Shown here: piece by piece, positions 58,290 to 64,000 of the stretch
Layout: every line of letters begins with the position of its first letter
Numbering within the stretch: the first letter of the stretch is position 1
Origin: Poa pratensis
Taxonomy: Eukaryota > Streptophyta > Magnoliopsida > Poales > Poaceae
Assembly (NCBI GenBank): GCA_947311845.1
Contig: CAMZMU010000115.1
Span: 32,203,333-32,267,332, forward strand
Direction: 5' to 3'
Length of the DNA: 64,000 nucleotides
Program-made: the position numbers and the translations under genes
Notes under the pieces: generated by a model
Told to the model about the DNA's origin: nothing
Databases searched by the model: none
What the model saw: the letters and a program-made list of their open reading frames with translations, nothing else

Positions 58290-59887
58290 CTAAGAATCAA
58301 GATGGTCTGAATCATCTGTTAACGTTTGAGATTCTCTACTGCACTTCGATTCTTGCATCTCCACCTCAACAGTAATCACATCTTTGGGCTTCCCGTTTTC
58401 TGTCTCCATCCTTCTTACCTTTTCTTTTTGTATGGCACGAAGCTCATACCTGCAAGAACATGACATGTTTTCAAAATGATGATTCTGTCAATGACACATG
58501 GTAAGAGAAAATGAGACTATCCTGTAACAGCTACAGCTAAAATTTATCTGACCACTGCATGTTTGAGTGGTCTACCTGAAATAGCAAATTTATCAAGATT
58601 GCACTACAAGGTAGCTTCAGTGGTTCATTCTTAATCTTGCACAACTTAGTGAATACATCTTCAGGACAAACTAAGAATGGTAAATTCCTCTTCTAGGTTC
58701 TCTATAAACCCAGTCGATGTAGTCTTTCAGGTAGTAAGAGTTAGTGAACTGTTGTATGAAAAATCTCCATCGCTCAAAGAATCCATGATAGTAGTTGCTT
58801 TACTGAGACATTAAATCGAGAAAATTTACGAAACCAACCCGACTAGTATTATAGCTAAATCTAGTGGACTTACAACTCAACAAAGACTTGAGCAAACAGA
58901 GACAGTTTACATGATGACCTTGAAACATCAAGATCCCATTTTGTTGAATGTATCGAAACAGAGGTGCTCACATTCGGCATACTTTAATTTCTTTAGTTCA
59001 AATTTGGTTTTAGTACATGGACATGAAATCAAAGCTGAGATCTAAAAGAACTGTAGAATACAGAGGTTGCACTTTACATGATGATTTTATAAATCTAGGC
59101 CTCTATTTGTTGAATGTTTATGTACAAGTAGAGAAAATGTCACTATGTGTGACAGAATGTTTGGACACCGAATTAAATTATGGATAGCTTCCTCGCTGAA
59201 TATTCACAAAATCAAAGCTATTCTCAAGTGATTTTGCGTCCGACGGTTGAATCGTCAGGGCTAATTTGAACACATCAACCAGACTGCAATTGGGATCAAC
59301 GCGATGGAGAGTAAGCCCTTCGACTTGCACAATATGTACTTAAACATAGGCGAAAGCAAAGAGCTTACGGTAAGATGTGGCTCCTGGCGAGCAGGAAATA
59401 TAATGTCCAGAACTGCTTATCCTTCATGTGGCGTGGGCACAGATCATACCGGATCTTGGCGAGTTCCTGCAGAGGGCACACTTTACAGTTCAGAGACGGA
59501 GAAAAGAAGTGGCCGTGCGACGACACGAAATCCGCAGAGAAACCTACCTTTGCTCTGGCGAGCACGACGACGGCGTGCCGCTGCTGCCACTCCGAGAGCT
59601 CGTCGCCCGCAGCCTCCGCGGAGCCACCTGCCGCAACAGCACGGTCAGAAACCGAGACGGACCGAGCGGGGGAGCGGAATCGAGAGGGGAGGAGTGAGTG
59701 CCTTGGCTGAGCTGGAGGGCGGACGACTTGAAGGCTTCGGGGAGAGCGTCCGGAGGAAGTCGAGCAGCTGCGGCGTCACGCCGAGCTCCTCTTCCTCCGC
59801 CGCCGCGGAGGGGGCGGCGGGTTTGCTTGGGCCATCTCCGCTGCTGCTTCGGCGGCGGAACGGCCACCTGAAAGAGGAGAAAGCCAT
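58290..59887 (-). CDS. BSD domain-containing protein
   Basis: Four minus-strand exons: 59,887-59,702, 59,627-59,548, 59,466-59,369 and 58,449-58,290 (stop TAG). The protein starts MAFSSFRWPFRRRSSSGDG, then LGVTPQLLDFLRTLSP, GDELSEWQQRHAVVVLARAK, ELAKIRYDLCPRHMKDKQFW, TLYFLLARSHILPYELRAIQ and an acidic tail. The FW..YF core and the helix pattern identify the BSD domain, found in TFIIH p62, DOS2-like and synapse-associated proteins; small plant members have no settled function. Exon 1 lacks one base in a C-run (59,742-59,739 on the plus strand reads GGGG). With it, phases agree and the protein is 174 residues. Intron 1 uses a GC donor (59,701-59,700). It is head-to-head with the U3 gene. Confidence 0.85.
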
Positions 59888-60215
59888 GGACGGAGCAGGT
59901 GCGCTGGGACGCGAACCGGCGACGACGACCACGGCGATCTGATTGGGCTCCGGCCGAAGGAACAGGCTTCCGTCACGAGCTCAACGAGCCTCTCCGCAAC
60001 GAAAAGGAAAAGCCAGAGAAGACAATATCCGCTGGGCCGTCTCTGTTCTCCAAAGCCCAACCACGCGGGCCGTGGCTCGCGAAGCACCGCAAAGCTCGTA
60101 GCCTCGTACAGTCGTACCACAGGCAGAGAGGCATCGGATGCGAAATGTTAGTCCCACCTCGCCAGTTTAGTAACGCCTGCACCGGTTTATAAGGCGGGGA
60201 CTGAGCCTCGGTAGC
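59888..60215. promoter_or_regulatory. Shared promoter between BSD gene and U3 snoRNA gene
   Basis: 328 bp separate the BSD start codon (minus) from the U3 start (plus). TGGGCY elements occur at 59,944-59,949, 60,033-60,038 and, inverted, 60,054-60,059. For U3, an upstream sequence element AGTCCCACCTCG (60,150-60,161; plant consensus RTCCCACATCG, one mismatch) is followed 24 bases later by TTTATAA (60,186-60,192), the short spacing typical of RNA polymerase III snRNA promoters in plants. Confidence 0.85.
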
Positions 60216-60432
60216 ACGACCTTACTTGAACAGGATCTGTTCTATAGGATCGTACCGTTGCATCCTTTACCAATAAGGAGGCAAGCACTTAAGTCTGGTT
60301 GATGCATTCTGACCTCTGGGCCAGAGCGTGATTAACGGCTAGGGTTATACTGATGGGAGCAATCCGTGATCGTTCCTGCCCAGCTAACCCTGGTGCAGGT
60401 GGCCCAGAGGTTGTCTGACAGACTCCACAAAA
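60216..60432 (+). ncRNA. U3: U3 small nucleolar RNA
   Basis: The transcript starts ACGACCTTACTTGAACAGG, 24 bases after the TATA box. It contains the box A region GGATCTGTTCTATAGGATCG, a C'-like TGATG (60,300-60,304), a box B-like AGAGCGTGATTAACG, a box C-like CTGATGG (about 60,350), and a D box GTCTGA (60,413-60,418). The length of about 217 bases matches plant U3. U3 is a C/D-type snoRNP RNA that base-pairs with the pre-rRNA 5' spacer and 18S and is needed for early 18S processing in the nucleolus. With a USE, a TATA and a T-run terminator it looks like a functional polymerase III gene. The exact 3' end is uncertain by several bases. Confidence 0.95.
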
Positions 60433-60434
60433 TC

Positions 60435-60440
60435 TTTTTT
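60435..60440 (+). terminator. Pol III T-run terminator of U3
   Basis: TTTTTT follows the D box end by about 16 bases, as expected for a polymerase III transcribed U3 gene. Confidence 0.8.
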
Positions 60441-60695
60441 GCTATTTCAGAATTTAGACACATATAGCATATCTTCTTTAATCAAAACATTGGAGAGTCG
60501 ATCCACTGTGTCTTTCCTCTCATACGGCGACGGAAGTGAAATGCATTGTGGTTTTAAGGTTCAGGTTTGAGGAAGTGACATGCAAGTGCAGCCATGGGAA
60601 ACCTCGTACAAAGGCAGTTGTATTGATCTCGTTTTTCTCATACATCAGCATAGTACATGCGGATGTCAATATTGTCCTGAATTTCCCAAACGCTG
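60441..60695. other. Spacer between U3 and OZ/VAR3-like gene 3' end
   Basis: AT-moderate sequence without a supported gene. It probably includes the 3' UTR of the minus-strand zinc-finger gene. Confidence 0.4.
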
Positions 60696-63567
60696 TTATT
60701 TCGTCAATCGCCTAAAGTATACGCAATACAGTAATCTGCAAGCAAAAAATAAATCAATGCTGTAGAAGCACCACATATTCTCAACGGCCTCTAGCAGCAG
60801 TGAATCTCCTTGGGGATGGGCTGGCCCATGCTTACGTGCCCCTTCGTATGGCAACACATCATCTTCGCTGCCGTCATCCTTCCTGAATTCCCTCCGAGAT
60901 GGTCCCGCCCTTCTGCTTGATACATGCTTGCGCTCCCCTTCGTCGTATGGCGAGACATCAAATTCCACGTCTTCATCGTCTTCTTTTGTGAACCCCTTAC
61001 GAGCTGGTGACGCCCTTCTGCTTGATACATGCTTGCGAGCGCCGTCGTATGGCAAGGCGTCGTCTCCATCATCATCCTTCCTGCTATTGCCAGCGAACCC
61101 CCTCTGGGCCGGTGGCGCCCTTCTGCTCTCTACATGCCTGCGCTCCCCTTTGTATGGCAACACCTCTTCGTCGCCATCATCATCTTCCTGGGCGTCGAAG
61201 CTTCTGGCCTTATCAGCTCCCTTGGTGTTTCTCCATACATCATATCCGAGCTTGTTATCCTGTGTATCATCTTCAGGGCGGTCGTGGTTACATTTCTTGC
61301 ACTCCTGGTTGCGCCGGAAGTTCACAAAGTCACATCTATAAAGGGAGATAATGTCTGATTAGTTTGTAAGCAGGGAAGGGTACCAAAGGGGATGGGTGTT
61401 AGTCACATACGAGGGGCATTCCCACTCTCCAGGGTTGAGGTTCCTCTTTGGCCGATGCCCTTCACATTTAAAACACATCTTGTTGCGAGAGAAGTTCATA
61501 AAGTTACACCTGAAATCGCATTCAAACGATTAAAGAAAATAGAGCCGTGCTGAAACACTAGGAGAAAACATATATGAGACAGATAATTACTGTGGACGAT
61601 CCAATCTCCCATTTTCATTTCAGCTGTGTCTGCTTGAATCTTCTTTGGTCCGGCTTCTTTGCATTCGAGACATTGTCGATTGCGAGCAAAATTCAAGAAA
61701 TTGCAGCTGGAAAAATTACAGAAAATCCATTCAAGACCAACCAATAGTTCCTTCAACATGAACAAGGAAATAGAAGGGAAGCAGACGATGAAGAGATGCA
61801 CTAATTAACCTTAGCTTTCCCACAATAATATTAATATAATTTAAAAGACACCAAAAAAATCAGCCATAACTAATGTGCATCCCATTTAAGAGGTTCTTCT
61901 AGGATGATGAGGAACCAACTAAGTTTAACTACAGCCTCAGGGATGAGGCTTATAAGTTTATATTAGAAGGTTCTCTTTGCTTCTAAGATCACCTCCTAAC
62001 CTTTTATGTGGACATGCTAGGGGTCGGGAATCCCATCACAACATTAGGTATTTCAAGCTTACCTTTAAGAAATAATAGATACATTTGAATTCGGTTCAAA
62101 TTACCATTGAGAGACTATTGCCGAACAAGCAAATAGACTTAGCTAAACATTGCAGGTACAATCGAATATAATATGCTATAGAAAATCAATCCAGAACTGA
62201 TATATTTCATAATTTCTTTCATAAAAAACATAAATTTAAGGGATTGCAGCAACGCTTGACGACATTGTCATGGCCCATTAGGTTAAGTATACTAGAGTAC
62301 ATTGTAATTCTGCAAAGTCAAAGGCTGAATGTGCAAATATTAAATCAGAAAAAACAAACAATACCACCAAGAATTTCAGAATGCTTAACATGGTAGGAAC
62401 AAAATCGAAGAGAAAAACTTGGCCACCAAACAGTAATAATAAAGAGGTATTCTGAATCATATAAAAGCCACAGTAAGAAAAGGACAAATTTAGTTGTGGT
62501 TATGGTACAGTAAAAGCATTTAAATGGGAAACTAATCGCCATACCACAAACAGCCATAAATATGGACTTATGTAATATGTCATTAAGTAGTTCTATAATT
62601 CTATTAACTGTGGCAAGTACAGAAAGTACGACTATCCACCACTCTATGGAACTAGTTAAAACCTGTACAGAACTAACATATGCTAGATGGTATTAGACAC
62701 CTAAGTTTACACGAGGTTAGGAGAGGGAATCATTGATCATCATGAACAACAATTAAGTGAATAACAGCACACAACTGATGGCCAATCTATGTTCTCATAC
62801 ATGTCAAAATAACCAAAATATCTAACTCAGCAATCTCACAGTGTAATGTAAAGAAAACAAGCTTCTAGGTTCACAAAACAGAACGCATAGCAGCATAACA
62901 CTCAATTAATATAGCATAACAAACTTACTCTGCGCACAGCCAATCACCCTTCTTCATTTCAGTAACAGCTGTTTCTCTACTCTTTCCAGCTGATACCCTA
63001 GACTTTATTTGTGATTGTGAGCCCTTGCCAAGCTTGGTTGATGACTCCTGCTTGCTAGAAGTTTGAAATACAGGTACAGCAAGAGATGGATCGAGTGTTG
63101 TGTCACAGAGCATAGTAAGATCTGAGAGAAGCTTTCTTGCAGATTCTTGCACACCCCCCGGCAACAGGATTTCTCCTGAAAGGCTGCTTGGATCTATTGC
63201 GTAAGTTAGCAGTATGCGCACAACATCAACGGTCCGAGCAGCTTCTTCAGCATTTGGCATGACATAGGCTTTATCACAAGATCCACGCAATTTGCAAACA
63301 CTGCATGCCTGTATTAAAGCAGAAAAACATTAGATCTTCCTTTTGTGATCAAAATAAATGGCGAGCACAGGACGAAACCTGCTGTATGCTAAAAAAAATT
63401 AAGAATCATTACAAGAGGAATGTGCATTACAAAATAACACTTCAACTTACATCTGCTTCGTCAACCTGTAAAATTCTCTCAGCCTTTTTGCAGAACTGAC
63501 AGCTTTTCTGAAGATATTGGGACATCCGCACTCAACAATAGCTTGAATATCCTGCTTTGCAAGAGAG
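60696..63567 (-). CDS. RanBP2-type zinc-finger protein, OZ1/VAR3-like (3' part of gene)
   Basis: Five minus-strand exons are visible: 63,567-63,451, 63,308-62,929, 61,706-61,591, 61,509-61,411 and 61,335-60,696. The first two encode a conserved region (KQDIQAIVECGCPNIFRKAV, ACSVCKLRGSCDKAYVM, RTVDVVRILLTYAIDPS). Three RanBP2 fingers follow, with C-x2-C pairs: WLCADC..CLEC, W-[C]-x2-C..CFKC and WECPSC..CKKC, each with N-F-x-R-N. The C-terminus has four repeats around LPYxGARKHVSSRRA. The pattern matches VAR3/OZ1, plastid zinc-finger factors of chloroplast C-to-U RNA editing and chloroplast development. Missing single bases at 63,470-63,473 (a T-run on the minus strand) and near 61,597 break the frame and remove the first Cys of finger 2. 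The transit peptide and first exons lie past the right edge. The C-terminal end after GARKH is uncertain. Confidence 0.85.
61707..62928 (-). other. Long intron of the OZ/VAR3-like gene
   Basis: GT at 62,928-62,927 and AG at 61,708-61,707. AT-rich, with no gene, RNA or clear transposon end recognised inside. Confidence 0.7.
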
Positions 63568-64000
63568 CTGCGATAATAATGCACTCAAATTAAATTTTAA
63601 TCCAGACAGAAATATATAATAGTAACAAAGTAGTAGGCATGAATAGAGTAACCAATTACAAAATCGATGCTGAATTGCCGATAATCACGATACTAAAATT
63701 AAAAAACAATACGACATTCTGGATAATACTTAATACTTATGGCAAGGAGCCCAGCTTCTGAATTGAACCAAAGACATTCTGGTAGAGGTAACATTTTCGG
63801 ATCAGATCACATTTCGCAACTGTACAGTATTCTTCTTTGCAGATCTCGCGAGTAATTTGAATAATATATTGTTCGCCACTAGAATCTTGGTTTTGTTTTG
63901 GTGCCATTTGATGCTACCAATGTTGAATTGAACAACCTCGTGATTACCAGATAATTTAAAACATAAAATTAATATTTTTAATCTGGACCTCCGAATCTGA
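63568..64000. other. Upstream intron of the OZ/VAR3-like gene with repeat copy 2
   Basis: It begins with the acceptor before the 63,567 exon. Positions 63,640-63,790 carry the second copy of the repeat seen at 57,495-57,640 (CATTCTGGATAATACTTAAT, GGCAAGG, CTTCTGAATTGAACCAAAGAC, CTGGTAGAGGTAAC). No further exon is recognised before the window ends. Confidence 0.5.

Overview
The window is nuclear DNA from a grass, most probably a Triticeae species (wheat, Aegilops, barley or rye group). The evidence is the dense nesting of LTR retrotransposons, hAT, CACTA, Harbinger, Mutator and Stowaway elements, the GC-rich grass-type exons, and the plant genes at the right end. About 1-50 kb is a transposon stack. 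About 55-64 kb is a gene island. About 50-55 kb is transitional.

Layout: (1) 1-12,491, minus strand: most of a Tat-like Ty3/gypsy retrotransposon. Its 5' LTR is at 11,471-12,491 and its 3' LTR lies beyond the left edge. A complete hAT transposon (4,726-8,791) sits inside its gag-pro region. (2) 12,492-13,306: unassigned. (3) 13,310-31,554: an 18.2 kb CACTA transposon with TIRs and a TCA target duplication. It holds a small membrane-protein ORF, a TNP2-type transposase, an apparently captured minus-strand gene, and a multi-exon second gene ending in an Ulp1-like protease. That second gene is split by a young coding-poor LTR element (23,530-30,080). (4) 31,616-41,163: a decayed PIF/Harbinger transposase gene split by a second LTR element (31,748-40,003) that carries only gag-protease. 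(5) 42,235-49,716: Copia material in the unusual order internal 3' end, one LTR, internal 5' part, cut off in reverse transcriptase. (6) 49,797-49,996: the last exon of a plantacyanin gene, with a Mutator MITE in its 3' UTR (50,011-50,412). (7) 51,742-53,966: a spliced, TE-associated coiled-coil ORF.

Gene island: an MGST3-type microsomal glutathione S-transferase (+, from 55,261) is tail-to-tail with a BSD-domain gene (-, 59,887-58,290). The BSD gene is head-to-head with a U3 snoRNA gene (+, about 60,216-60,432) across roughly 330 bp containing TGGGCY elements and the U3 USE and TATA boxes. Next is a minus-strand gene for a chloroplast-type RanBP2 zinc-finger protein (OZ1/VAR3-like), whose 5' exons lie beyond the right edge.

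Reading-frame quality: all three host genes in the island, and many transposon ORFs, are broken by single missing bases, nearly all within short homopolymers and nearly all -1. This looks more like residual sequencing or assembly error than decay, so several genes marked as broken here may be intact in the organism. Family names are from recognition of motifs and were not checked by database search.
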